A stretch of DNA of 64,000 nucleotides from JAUWKC01 sp035527845. GTDB lineage: Bacteria; Planctomycetota; Phycisphaerae; Sedimentisphaerales; Anaerobacaceae. A model generated the notes under the pieces. That model was not told the origin of the DNA, did not search any database, and worked only from the letters and a program-made list of their open reading frames with translations. The position numbers and the translations under genes are program-made. Shown here in pieces: positions 8,553-17,853 of the stretch. How positions within the stretch are numbered: the first letter of the stretch is position 1; each line of letters begins with the position of its first letter. The stretch spans positions 1-64,000 of the forward strand of contig DATKZT010000083.1 of NCBI GenBank assembly GCA_035527845.1, in the 5' to 3' direction.

Positions 8553-9935
8553 ATGAAGACCCAGAAAGCTACGATGCAATTCCACGTGCTAATTCTATCG
8601 CTATGGGTGTTCTTTAACGCGCACCTGCCGACGTCCCTTTGTCAGGATTACTGGTACAAGCCGGCTGAGCCGCCGAAAGGCGCAAGCGCCGAGGAGATCG
8701 CCAATACCAACCGGTTCAATCAAGAGCTAAGGCTCGCCAAAGAAGCTCCCGACAGAAACTCCAAGGTCGAGCACATGGCCAAGGCGCTTTCTTATGGACC
8801 TAACCACCCGGACAACATAAAGATTGAATTCGAGATGGCGGTGGCGATGAGCCAGCACTGGGACCCGGAAAATCCTCAGCCGATGCGCCGTGAAGAGGCA
8901 CTTGAGATTTACAAGAGAATACTCGCCACCTATAACCACATGGATTACTACAGCCCCGAACCTGTTAACAGGTCAAGCTGTAAGCAGTTCATGGTGCCTG
9001 AGTCGGCCGTTCACTTAGCCTGTCTGTACCGCGGGCTAAGGAGGGATACGCCCAAGGCGCGAGAGACGCTTCACTTTGGGATGGAATGCATGCAAAAAAC
9101 CTACGAGCGCCGCAAGAGCGACTGGGCGAACGCGCAGCCGCCCCGCGAGCCAAAACCCAATGATCGCTTCGGGGGGCCCTTCAAGAGGGCCAAATGGGAA
9201 AGCCGGATGGCGCACTGGCAGAAACGAAAAAAGGCGGCCGAAGCGGGCGACGTTTTCAGCAAACTGGAGATGGAGACAGCGAAAGCAGCGGTCAGACAGT
9301 ACGGGTACACCTTCGGCCAACGACAGAAGGGCATGCAGGTCGCCCTTGCAATGGGAGAAATTATTCGCGACTTCCCGGATACGCCCATGGCGAAAATAGC
9401 GGCAGGCCACATTGAACGAGCCAAGGAAATGTCCATTAGCGAAGCCGAAGAAGAATTCATGTCACTGGAGGACCTTTATGAACGCCCGAGCACGCAGCCG
9501 AAACCAGCGCCCAAATCCGTCTTCATTCCTGATGTCCGCAGCGCCCTGAAAGACGGTACACCCTTCGTCTTTGCCCTTGCCCCCGGAGAACGGATAAATT
9601 GTCACCAAAACCTCGACTGCCAGGAAGCCTACAAGATGCTTATGGAGTTGGGTAAGGGCGATATTGCCTGGAACGGCTCCCTCCTGACGGTGCGCAAAGC
9701 CAAGGCCTTGACGCCAGCGCAGGAGTCGCACCGGCCGTTGAAGTGCACGCCCGGACGGTGGTGCAATTGGGATACGCTGCCGGAAAAAGTCGAGCTGCCC
9801 TATTCGCTCCTCGTGGTGACAAATGAGGATGCTGATTATTTCGTTCAGATTGTCAAAATTGAGCCAGAGGGCATAACCATAACATACAGGAAGCTCCGTT
9901 CCGGGCAGGTGGAAGGCTATCTGCCGACGCCGTGA
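8553..9935 (+). CDS. Secreted helical (TPR-like) protein with shared C-terminal domain
   Basis: The 460-residue product has a signal peptide (VLILSLWVFFNAHLPTSLC). A helical-repeat N-terminal region (about 35-300) includes REEALEIYKRILATY and a Lys/Arg/Ala-rich amphipathic stretch. The C-terminal domain (about 325-455) is shared with the genes at 1675 and 5183 and has the core LGKGDIAWNGSLLTVRKAKA. A spaced GGAG precedes ATG 8553. The function is unknown. The different N-termini with a common C-terminus suggest a modular family with a common attachment or interaction domain. Confidence 0.7.
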   Translation: MKTQKATMQFHVLILSLWVFFNAHLPTSLCQDYWYKPAEPPKGASAEEIANTNRFNQELRLAKEAPDRNSKVEHMAKALSYGPNHPDNIKIEFEMAVAMSQHWDPENPQPMRREEALEIYKRILATYNHMDYYSPEPVNRSSCKQFMVPESAVHLACLYRGLRRDTPKARETLHFGMECMQKTYERRKSDWANAQPPREPKPNDRFGGPFKRAKWESRMAHWQKRKKAAEAGDVFSKLEMETAKAAVRQYGYTFGQRQKGMQVALAMGEIIRDFPDTPMAKIAAGHIERAKEMSISEAEEEFMSLEDLYERPSTQPKPAPKSVFIPDVRSALKDGTPFVFALAPGERINCHQNLDCQEAYKMLMELGKGDIAWNGSLLTVRKAKALTPAQESHRPLKCTPGRWCNWDTLPEKVELPYSLLVVTNEDADYFVQIVKIEPEGITITYRKLRSGQVEGYLPTP

Positions 9936-10119
9936 ACAAGCGCCGACTGATAGTGTAGTATTGGAGGCACAGTCTTATGACTGGTAGGCGTACCGGTACC
10001 GCCCGCCCTCACGCGGCCTTCGTGAGAATTTCGATCAACTCGTCCGCCGTAAGGGCAATGGGGTTCCCCTTCATGCTGCTGGCCTTTTGCGCCTTGGCGA
10101 CAGCAGCGGGAAAATCCTG
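9615..10119 (+). repeat. Direct segmental repeat, copy B, probable donor (partner 6308-6812)
   Basis: Covers the end of the 8553 gene, the intergenic gap and the 3' end of the convergent alcohol dehydrogenase gene. See 6308-6812 for the other copy. Confidence 0.9.
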
Positions 10120-11163
10120 CTGCTTCAATCCGAAGTCAGCAAGAGCAGGCACCTTCAGCACTTCACAGAGGCCTTGTACCCAGGCGACGCCGTCGGACGC
10201 GTTGGCGGTCGCAACGCCGGTTAGAATCTGTGCGACCTGGTCGTAACGTGCCAGTGCCGGCGAGTCAGGTGCGCGGGCCTGGAGTGCCAGGACGTTTGTC
10301 TCCATGACGTGGGGCAGCAGACGCGCACAGATGACGCCGTGCGGCGCGTGAATCATCCCGCCCAAAGGACCGGCAAATCCGTGCACCGCGCCAAGCCCCG
10401 CGTTCGCCAGCGCCAATCCGCCGAACAAGCTGGCCAGTGACATATCCTCGCGCGCCGACGCGTCCCCGCCATTTTCGTATGCCCTGCGCAGAGAGCGGGC
10501 CGCGCGCGTGAGACCTTCCCGGCAGATGCCGTCCGTCAGTGGGTTGGCTTTGTTCGAAACATACGGCTCCATTACCTGTGTCAGGGCGTCGAGGCCGGTG
10601 CTCGCCGTCACCGCAGGCGGCATCGAATAAGTCAATACCGGGTCAACCACGGCCACGCGGGGCAGCATGAGGGGGCTTCGCATACTGACCTTGACGCGGT
10701 GTTCCGGCACGGCCAGCACCGCATTGCGGGTGACTTCCGCCCCGGTGCCTGCGGTGGTTGGAACGGCAATGTACGGTACAGGCGGTTCGGTGAGCGGCCG
10801 GCCCTTACCCACGACTTCAAGGTAGTCCTCCAGCTCTCCTTTATTGGTGAGCATTGCCGCAATTGCCTTGCCGGTATCGACCACACTGCCGCCGCCGATA
10901 CCGATGACAAGATTGCACCGGGCCCGCCTTGCCTGCTCTGCGCCGCTCCTGATAAGGTCGGTGGTTGGCTCGCAATCGACCTCGAAGGTCAGACATTCGA
11001 GACCCTGCTGATTTAATTGTTCGATAATGGCTCCGGCGCCTTCGACTCTCGTGTCGGTGACAACCAGAGCGCGGGTACCCATCTTGGCTGCCAGGGGCGC
11101 AATCTGCTGGGCGGCGCCGCTGCCGAATATGATTCGTCCGGCCGTTGCAAATTCGAAATTCAT
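10009..11163 (-). CDS. Iron-containing alcohol dehydrogenase family protein
   Basis: The 384-residue length is standard for group III (iron-activated) alcohol dehydrogenases, which are cytoplasmic and NAD(P)-dependent. The nucleotide-binding GIGGGSVVDTGKA is at 88-100. Expected metal ligands are D192 in TGLDAL, H261 in AVHGF and H275 in HAPHG. The second ligand, normally His in DALTH, is Q196 here, so metal choice or activity may differ. An AAGGAGAG ribosome site precedes the ATG. The substrate cannot be told from the sequence. It converges on the 8553 gene, leaving about 70 bp between their stops. Confidence 0.9.
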   Translation of the reverse strand: MNFEFATAGRIIFGSGAAQQIAPLAAKMGTRALVVTDTRVEGAGAIIEQLNQQGLECLTFEVDCEPTTDLIRSGAEQARRARCNLVIGIGGGSVVDTGKAIAAMLTNKGELEDYLEVVGKGRPLTEPPVPYIAVPTTAGTGAEVTRNAVLAVPEHRVKVSMRSPLMLPRVAVVDPVLTYSMPPAVTASTGLDALTQVMEPYVSNKANPLTDGICREGLTRAARSLRRAYENGGDASAREDMSLASLFGGLALANAGLGAVHGFAGPLGGMIHAPHGVICARLLPHVMETNVLALQARAPDSPALARYDQVAQILTGVATANASDGVAWVQGLCEVLKVPALADFGLKQQDFPAAVAKAQKASSMKGNPIALTADELIEILTKAA

Positions 11164-11485
11164 CGCTGCTCTCCTTAACTGACAGGCTCTAATTCTGCAA
11201 CGCTATTTCATACGGGCTTTTCATAGAGCCAAACATCTAAAGTGTCAAATCCGAAATCCCTCGCAGTACGCCTCGCGTCGGAAACGATATCAAAATTCAA
11301 TATCCGCCTGACCAAAAGGACTGTCGCCGCCGACACGGCGTCGTCGTTTTGGATTTTGAATTTCCGTCATTTGAATTTGTTTAGGATTTCGATATTCGAA
11401 TTTCGGATTTAACCGCTCTTATTATAAAGCGGCATAAACTCTTTTGAAGCGTGAAGTATCGTAGTGGTACCAATACAATCCACCT
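11164..11485. other. Intergenic stretch with dispersed AT-rich repeat
   Basis: No gene seen. From about 11285 to 11412 there is an AT-rich element of short palindromic words (AAATTC, GAATTT, GATATTCGAATTTC) of the type scattered through planctomycete genomes. No promoter is convincing. The stretch separates the monooxygenase and dehydrogenase genes, which point the same way. Confidence 0.5.
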
Positions 11486-11794
11486 TTAGCCCCATCCGGC
11501 ATCGTCCGGGAAAATGTTGGCACACTTGACGCTTCTTCGCCGCTCGGCCATCATCTCTGCCACAGCGTCGCGCCATTTCTGATAATGGGCCGTCTCCTTG
11601 TGCCGCGCCGGGTCGTCTGCGGTTCGGTAGACCTCGACCAGCACAAATCGCGTCGGGTCATCCTGCTGCTGAACAATATCGAATCTCGCCACGCCCGGCT
11701 CACCCAGACTCGCACGCGAGTTCTCAATTGTCGCGGTCTTAAACGCCTCGACATCATCCGCCTTGACGTGTACGAAAACATAAACAACAAGCAT
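11486..11794 (-). CDS. Antibiotic biosynthesis monooxygenase (ABM) domain protein
   Basis: The 102-residue, single-domain protein has a dimeric alpha/beta-barrel pattern: a first strand MLVVYVFVHVK, a helix with FKTATIENS, the strand PGVARFDIVQ, then RFVLVEVYRTAD followed by HKETAHYQKWRDAV. These are typical of ABM/LsrG-type quinol monooxygenases or dismutases acting on small reactive metabolites. AAGGAGG sits just before ATG 11794, which is why the longer frame was not used. It lies upstream of the alcohol dehydrogenase on the same strand, about 320 bp away, so joint transcription is possible but unproven. Confidence 0.85.
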   Translation of the reverse strand: MLVVYVFVHVKADDVEAFKTATIENSRASLGEPGVARFDIVQQQDDPTRFVLVEVYRTADDPARHKETAHYQKWRDAVAEMMAERRRSVKCANIFPDDAGWG

Positions 11795-12064
11795 AACGTC
11801 CTCCTTACAGCATCTTGAATCCGGGGTGAATTCTATCAAAGGCGCAATGGACAGACAAGCCATATTTGCCCCGCCGCAGGCAGAGCACGCAGCAGGATTA
11901 CCGGCGAGAGAACCAAAACGCATTTACTTTTTCGGGTAAGGAGCACAGGACACAATCGTGTGATGAGGCGGGCTCACATTTTTCCAAGGTCTATAACGAT
12001 TCGGCTTGGAGAAACTCAACGATCAGTCGGTTTGAGTTAATCGGGTCTTGCCGACAGGTCATAT

Positions 12065-15000
12065 TCATGGGGAAATTGTAACTAATTTGGTCTCTTGCCT
12101 GTTGAGTTTTACCGTTACCGTTCCCTCAAGTAAAGGAGGGCCGGCATTGAATGAAAGACTGCCTTTCCTGTCCTGATATAAGCGGTATTCTATATTGTAC
12201 GTTCCTTCGTGCAGTTTTAGGTCGGGTTGACGCCCTATGGAAATCTTTTCCGGACCCAGCCGAACCGTATGTTCGGCGTTTTCACCATACAATGTAAGCA
12301 TTGGTACAGGTTCCCGGGTCTCTGCATCAGTCACTCGGCAACGCAGATAAACGTATTCACCCGTAATCCGTTCTTTGACTACAGAATCAAGTTCGAACCT
12401 GACGACTGCGGCCGGTTCCAAAGATAAGGTTACAGATGTAATCTCACCGCCGTGAACCTTGACTGATTCAGATTCACCTGGTAAAAAGCCGGGTGTTTCA
12501 GCCCAAACAACGTAATTGCCGTCAGGCAGAGTAGAATATTCTGCCTGCCCGTTCCCATCAGTAGTCATGCCATATCGACTGCCTTCCGGCGCCAACTTTT
12601 TGCTACAAAACATAGCCTCCAAATCGTTTCGTATGTAAAAAACGCAGTCCGGGATGCCCTGTGAAGTGTCTGCATCAATCACATTTATCTGAAGCGTCCC
12701 ATTCCCAGTATTGAATGCCACATTATCTATATGCTCCGATTCGCCCAGCTCAAACTCATCCGTAATACCCAAAGTGTCTCCATCACTTGATGACAATAAC
12801 AGGTAGTGTCGCCCAGCCCGTAAGTTTGCACACCTGAATGTGCCATCCGAATCAACCCTTGCACTGGCTACATATTCCCATCTTTGCAGAAAAATGCCAT
12901 CCTGAGATTCTTTCGGCGCCCAGCGCCGCGCTGTTACTATCTTCATTTGCTCGTTTTGCATAAGCTGAACCGGGATTTTTCCACTGACTGAACTGTCGCC
13001 AAGTGTGATCTCCAACTCAGTATTGCCCTCAACCGCGACCCTTCTCGTATCGTAAATCCATTGTCCGGGTTCCCGTTGGAACGTCTTCTGATTAGAGCCT
13101 GAATCGTAGCTTGTAGAAATCGTATGCGTTCCCTTAGGTATTCCGGAAATCTGGAATCGCCCCTCACTGTCCGTATGACCCCATTTCATGGAATTATCAG
13201 GTAAATGTATTTCAACGTTTGCCTTTTCAAGCAGAGTTTGTCCCATTCTGACCGTACCCGTTAATCTAAAACCGACTTCATCGCCAAAATTCAACTCGAC
13301 TGACCGGCCCTGCTCAAGTTTAATCTCCTTATGTGCAAGATTCAGGTTTCCATTTTCAGTTGAAGAGTTCACATTGACGGAAATGTCCCCTGCCGGTAAA
13401 TCAAAAAGGTCATAATAACCTTCCATGTCGGTGTAAGTATTCTTGCCGAGATTAGGCCACGGCGGGCGTACCAGCTTCCGCAGCTGCTCCGAAAATGCAT
13501 GAGCACTGACTCCGGCACCAGCAATACCCCGGCCATTGGCATCAATTACCCTGCCAAAGACTTCAAGGCCGGACTGTAAAGTAATCTCTGCCATGCCCTC
13601 AGAGTTTTTGGACAAATCGAGGCTGGACCCAAGATATGGTGCAAAGGTTTCAGCCGTGATATAGATACATCGCTCTTGTGAGCCTACGCCGGAAAGAAGG
13701 AATTCTCCTTTATGGTTAGTGACTGTAGTATCCCGATCATCCCAATGTTCAAAATCGCTGTCGTTTGACAGAATACGAATTCTCGCACCGGCAATTGGGG
13801 TGCTGTTGCAGTCAACAACTCTGCCCGCAATAGCAGTAGCAGGTTTGAGTCTGAATTCTGTTCGATTCGGGTCGTTGCTGGTTGGCCGTACAATAACCGG
13901 ATCAATCGTTAACGGATCAAAGCCATTTGCGTAAACTGTCATCGAGTACTCGGCGCCGACTGGAATATTTTCTCTGCCCGTGTCAAAAAAACCCTCTGTC
14001 GAATCAAAATTATGTCCTTCTCTGTTCCATGTCGCCGCATATCCCCCACCTGGCTTCGTGCCGTTTTTGCTGAAGGAAAGCTTGACGTTGAATCTCCTGA
14101 TTGGTTCATCGGTCCGGTCATTTGCAACTCTTCCATATATCTTGCCGGCTCTATCGATTTCGATTATGCATTCCTCTTCCTGACCAATCTCAAGTTCGCG
14201 CATCAGATTGGGTACAAAGTCTGCAAATACCTCGATAATTACCTTACCATCAGGTGGAGCACTGCGCAGCGTGAACTTGCCTTCAGAGTCAGAGGTTACT
14301 CTATCTCGCCAGTCAGTCAGGCTGCTCAGCCCTTTGTATTTGCGAATGTTCACAGTTACGCCAGGGACGGGATTTCCCTGTTTATCAACTATTTTGCCAT
14401 GCAACGGCACAGGATTAGCCAAGCGGATATTTATTAATTTCTTAGATGGTTTATTATCATCCAGAGAAAACCGCTCTACGTACGGAGCATATTTATTGCT
14501 AATAGCCCAGAGAACGAGTTCGCCGGTATCAACATTCTTTAACTCATACCTGCCCTCGTTATCGGTCTTCGTTTCTATACAGTTCCACATACGACGAGAC
14601 GCTGTATTGCCGACATCGACATTAACAACAGGGTTTCCTTCTGCGTTGGTAACCTGACCATAGACTGTAACTCCAGGTTTTAGAACAATATCTTTCCATG
14701 CTGTCTCACCGGCATTAGCCGGTGAAAAATTGGTGGCGAGTGCGGGATAGTTTGGATGTGTCACCTGTAATTGATAACTGCCCCAACCAGGGTCTAAACC
14801 ATCAATTTCAAATGTGCCATTTGCATCGGTAATCACAGGATGATTAGTGAACTGAAAAGTTCCTACGGTCGCCCCCTTCACCGGCCTGTCGTTCTGATCA
14901 TATATGATACCTGCAACCTTTGAACCATGCGTAAGTTCGACCTTGTAGTTTTCATAAACCTTATCTTTGACTATGTCCAGTGTTATTCGGCGCGATGTGA

Positions 15001-16228
15001 AACCTTTTGCAATAATATAGAAACACTGTTGATCCCGTGCCTCCATATCCAGAAACTCAAAGTGCCCGTTTGCATCAGTAAGAAAAGAAGCTTCCGGCTT
15101 CTTTCTTTGCCCATAAAACACTTCTGCACGTCTGATTGGCCTGGAACTCGACTTATTGACAACAATACCGGAGATACCTGTTTGAGGTTTTTGAGGTTTG
15201 TCTGAATGCTCACCAATACTCTCGCCTGTTCTGTGTTCCGGTGACAAAGAGCCAATATTCTTACCTGAAACGATTTCATGACGCTCATTTGCGCCCGTAT
15301 CGGTCGCTGCATCGGCAAAAGATTCCTCAGCTTCACTTTGCCGCACCTCGTCGAGACTGTGTTCTTCTCGTTGTCCCCGGGCAATTATTCCTGTTTGGGA
15401 GAATTCCGGTCCGGGGCTGGGCTTGGTAACATGCCTGTAAGTGACCACTGCCCCGACCCCTATAGCTACTGCCGCAGCCGCTGCAATTATCTTGGCGGTT
15501 ACCCCGCTCATCACGGATGCAGCTGTTGCAGCACCCCCGCCTCCAGACGCAGTCGCCGCAATACCGGCAGCCGTGGAAACGCCGGAACCTTCTATAGCCA
15601 GTCCGGCAAGAGAAGCAATAACAGTTGCAGTGAACGCCTTGCCTGGTCCGGTATGGCTGATCGTTGCCTCGACCATTGTCGCGACCTGATCTTTCAGCAT
15701 CTTGCGCCCGCGTGAAACCCGCGTTTTTGCCGCTTCGACGGATAACCCGAGCAGTTCTGCAACATGGCTCATTGAATGTTCCTGGCGATAGAAAAGGACA
15801 AGCGGCTCACGATATTTTTCGGGAATCCGGTCCAATGCCTGACGTATCACAGCGTGTTGCTCCTTATCGATAATTATTTCAATGGGTCTGAACTCCTCAG
15901 AAGAAATGTCCTCCATTCTGTCTATCGGCCTGGCCTGACTTACAATGTCACGCTGCTTATGTCTGAAGTAGTCCCGGATAACATTGTGCGTAATACTATA
16001 CAACCAGACCCGGAATTTTGTTAAATCCTCGAGTTGGGAAAGATTCACCCAGGCTTTTATAAAAGCCTCATGCGCCAGTTCTTCACTTTGCTCTAAATCT
16101 TCGGTGGCGCTGAAAGTTATTGCGCAAGCCAAAGACTGATATTTCTTGACGATAGCCTCGAAGGCAGTGGCGCTGCCTTTAACGGACGCCCGCAACAATT
16201 CAACCTCGCTGGATGTGTTTTCCAACAT
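12065..16228 (-). CDS. ECF sigma factor fused to a membrane segment and carboxypeptidase-regulatory-like repeats
   Basis: The 1387-residue product begins with a complete ECF sigma factor: region 2 (about 15-90) with EELAHEAFIKAWVNL and FRVWLYSITHNVIRDYFR, and region 4 (about 125-185) with IPEKYREPLVLFYRQEHS and the helix-turn-helix ELLGLSVEAAKTRVSRGRKML. An Ala/Gly-rich region and a transmembrane helix (about 245-270, AKIIAAAAAVAIGVGAVVTY) follow. From about 340 to the end there are some ten CarboxypepD_reg-like beta-sandwich repeats of the form GxVxDxxGxPVxGAxV...TDxxGxFxxxxLxxG. ATG 16228 is chosen for its AAGGA site and agreement with sigma-factor N-termini. The topology implies a sigma factor tethered to the membrane with a large external sensing domain. 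Confidence 0.9.
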   Translation of the reverse strand: MLENTSSEVELLRASVKGSATAFEAIVKKYQSLACAITFSATEDLEQSEELAHEAFIKAWVNLSQLEDLTKFRVWLYSITHNVIRDYFRHKQRDIVSQARPIDRMEDISSEEFRPIEIIIDKEQHAVIRQALDRIPEKYREPLVLFYRQEHSMSHVAELLGLSVEAAKTRVSRGRKMLKDQVATMVEATISHTGPGKAFTATVIASLAGLAIEGSGVSTAAGIAATASGGGGAATAASVMSGVTAKIIAAAAAVAIGVGAVVTYRHVTKPSPGPEFSQTGIIARGQREEHSLDEVRQSEAEESFADAATDTGANERHEIVSGKNIGSLSPEHRTGESIGEHSDKPQKPQTGISGIVVNKSSSRPIRRAEVFYGQRKKPEASFLTDANGHFEFLDMEARDQQCFYIIAKGFTSRRITLDIVKDKVYENYKVELTHGSKVAGIIYDQNDRPVKGATVGTFQFTNHPVITDANGTFEIDGLDPGWGSYQLQVTHPNYPALATNFSPANAGETAWKDIVLKPGVTVYGQVTNAEGNPVVNVDVGNTASRRMWNCIETKTDNEGRYELKNVDTGELVLWAISNKYAPYVERFSLDDNKPSKKLINIRLANPVPLHGKIVDKQGNPVPGVTVNIRKYKGLSSLTDWRDRVTSDSEGKFTLRSAPPDGKVIIEVFADFVPNLMRELEIGQEEECIIEIDRAGKIYGRVANDRTDEPIRRFNVKLSFSKNGTKPGGGYAATWNREGHNFDSTEGFFDTGRENIPVGAEYSMTVYANGFDPLTIDPVIVRPTSNDPNRTEFRLKPATAIAGRVVDCNSTPIAGARIRILSNDSDFEHWDDRDTTVTNHKGEFLLSGVGSQERCIYITAETFAPYLGSSLDLSKNSEGMAEITLQSGLEVFGRVIDANGRGIAGAGVSAHAFSEQLRKLVRPPWPNLGKNTYTDMEGYYDLFDLPAGDISVNVNSSTENGNLNLAHKEIKLEQGRSVELNFGDEVGFRLTGTVRMGQTLLEKANVEIHLPDNSMKWGHTDSEGRFQISGIPKGTHTISTSYDSGSNQKTFQREPGQWIYDTRRVAVEGNTELEITLGDSSVSGKIPVQLMQNEQMKIVTARRWAPKESQDGIFLQRWEYVASARVDSDGTFRCANLRAGRHYLLLSSSDGDTLGITDEFELGESEHIDNVAFNTGNGTLQINVIDADTSQGIPDCVFYIRNDLEAMFCSKKLAPEGSRYGMTTDGNGQAEYSTLPDGNYVVWAETPGFLPGESESVKVHGGEITSVTLSLEPAAVVRFELDSVVKERITGEYVYLRCRVTDAETREPVPMLTLYGENAEHTVRLGPEKISIGRQPDLKLHEGTYNIEYRLYQDRKGSLSFNAGPPLLEGTVTVKLNRQETKLVTISP

Positions 16229-16421
16229 AATTGGGTCCTTCAGAAAGCGTATGTTAGCCTGCCGAGACAATAGACGCCAGAGGTAATAAAAGGTGACAAA
16301 AATTCCGGTGAAAAATTGCGAAATGCCCGGATTACTTCCGAAAAATTGCGATTTGGTCAATTCTCGAAAAGGCGGGATAAGCAAAAACGCGAGCCGTGAT
16401 GGGTGCTGCTGCGTTTGGCCG

Positions 16422-17741
16422 CTACGATTGAAACGAAGCCGCCTTGTATTGGGACCTGCTCAACTGCGTGAAACAATCCGCACACAACAGTTGGCCGGAA
16501 TCAACCTTGACCAGGCGGTGTGCCTGCACATCCTTCCTGCCGCAGCATTGGCAATCCTCAGCTCTAACCGCCGTGTCAAGGATTTCAATCAAATCGGCTT
16601 GATACTTTTCTATTTCTTCCGCTTTGGCCATCGCCTCGGCAAGTATTTCAGCCCGCTCGCCCGCCTGAGTTTCCAGAGCCGCCCTTTGCCGGGCCTCATT
16701 CTCTGCCTCGTGTTCAGCGCGTGCACATTCTTGCGCCAGCGCCTCTGCCGCAGCTTCTGCTTCTTCTCTTGCTTGCGCCTCGGCGTTCGCGGCCTTTTCC
16801 GCTTCGATTCTCGCCTCTGTTTCAGCCCTCGCAACCTGCTCGGCTTGTGCCCTCGCCGTTATTTCCTCCTGAACTTCGGCCTCGGCCGCGACCCTCTGCC
16901 GCGACTCTGTCTCAGCCCTGTCTTGAGCATCCGCTGCCGCTTGCCGCGCAGCTTCAATTGCCGCCTGCATCCGTGCAATTTGTTGAGCATGAGCGGCGGC
17001 CTGCTGTGCCGCCTCGCTCTCCACCTTCGAACTTCTGTAGGCCGCATCTTGTGCCTTTGCTTCCGCCTGCGCCCTCGCCTGTGCGTGCGCCTCCGCGGCC
17101 GCTTCTGCCTTTGCTCTCGCCTGCGCCTCAGCCGTTGCAGCCTTTTCCGCGTCCACTCTTGCCTGCGCCTCAGCCCGCGCCCTTTGCTCGGCGCGCACCC
17201 TCGCGCTTGCATGTTCGGCAAGTTTCGCCTCAGCCGCACACCTCCTTTGCCCCTCAGCCTGCGCGGCCTTTTCAGCCTCCAGCCTTGCCTGCAGCTCAGC
17301 CTGCGCCCTCTGCTCCGCCTGCTCTCTCGCCTTCGCCGCTTGGGCAAGCTTCGCCTCCGCAGCCACACGCCTTTCAGCCTCCACCCTCACTTGGTTCTCA
17401 GCTTCGACCCGCGCCTGCGTTGCAGCTTTGACCTGCTGTTGGGCGTATGCCCTCGCTCTCGCTTCCTGCTGGGCCTTTGCCTCCGCCGCCACACGCTGAC
17501 CCCGTTCCGCTTCCATCTGAAGCTCCGCTTTTACTCTGCCTTCCGAATGTTGCCAGCACTTTCGCTTTGCCCTTTCCAGAGCGTCCGCGTATGATTCCTG
17601 TTCATCCTTCTTTTCTTCGATACACGGCTGGCACGGCCAATGCCGCTGCCGACAAGTCTGACATATCGGAACGGTCTTTCCAGTGGAAGCGACCCCGCAG
17701 ATGCCTTCCACTGCCTTGGTGGTTAGCTCTTGAGATTTCAC
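16422..17741 (-). CDS. Ala/Glu-rich coiled-coil protein with terminal zinc-finger-like motifs
   Basis: The 439-residue product has an N-terminal cysteine cluster (C27-x2-C30-x6-C37-x2-C40), then about 330 residues of almost pure coiled coil built from near-repeats such as AEAQARVDAEKAA. The C-terminal zinc-ribbon-like module has CQCC at 397-400 and CADC at 420-423, with H408 between. The start is GTG 17741, with GAGG upstream; the frame is open further up, but that part overlaps the promoter at 17826-17853. It lies 193 bp upstream of the ECF sigma gene on the same strand and may form an operon with it. The coil resembles TolA-like rods, but no family is recognised. Confidence 0.7.
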   Translation of the reverse strand: MKSQELTTKAVEGICGVASTGKTVPICQTCRQRHWPCQPCIEEKKDEQESYADALERAKRKCWQHSEGRVKAELQMEAERGQRVAAEAKAQQEARARAYAQQQVKAATQARVEAENQVRVEAERRVAAEAKLAQAAKAREQAEQRAQAELQARLEAEKAAQAEGQRRCAAEAKLAEHASARVRAEQRARAEAQARVDAEKAATAEAQARAKAEAAAEAHAQARAQAEAKAQDAAYRSSKVESEAAQQAAAHAQQIARMQAAIEAARQAAADAQDRAETESRQRVAAEAEVQEEITARAQAEQVARAETEARIEAEKAANAEAQAREEAEAAAEALAQECARAEHEAENEARQRAALETQAGERAEILAEAMAKAEEIEKYQADLIEILDTAVRAEDCQCCGRKDVQAHRLVKVDSGQLLCADCFTQLSRSQYKAASFQS

Positions 17742-17825
17742 TTTGAATGGACCTCGCAAAATGGATTTTCCCGCCCGCCGCGCCTTACCGAGACCGGCTG
17801 AGCTTTTTTCGACATCCCCAATTAT

Positions 17826-17853
17826 ATTATACTCGTTTTGTCGCAAATGTCAA
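17826..17853 (-). promoter_or_regulatory. Consensus sigma-70-type promoter
   Basis: On the minus strand a perfect TTGACA (17853-17848) and a perfect TATAAT (17831-17826) are separated by 16 bp. It points at the coiled-coil gene and possibly also serves the ECF sigma gene beyond it. Confidence 0.8.

Noticed and set aside
16293..17594. Long plus-strand open frame opposite the coiled-coil gene
   Set aside because: It is Arg/Leu/Cys-rich low-complexity sequence created by the Ala/Glu repeats on the other strand, and it lacks a ribosome site; the minus strand has a perfect promoter and cysteine modules.
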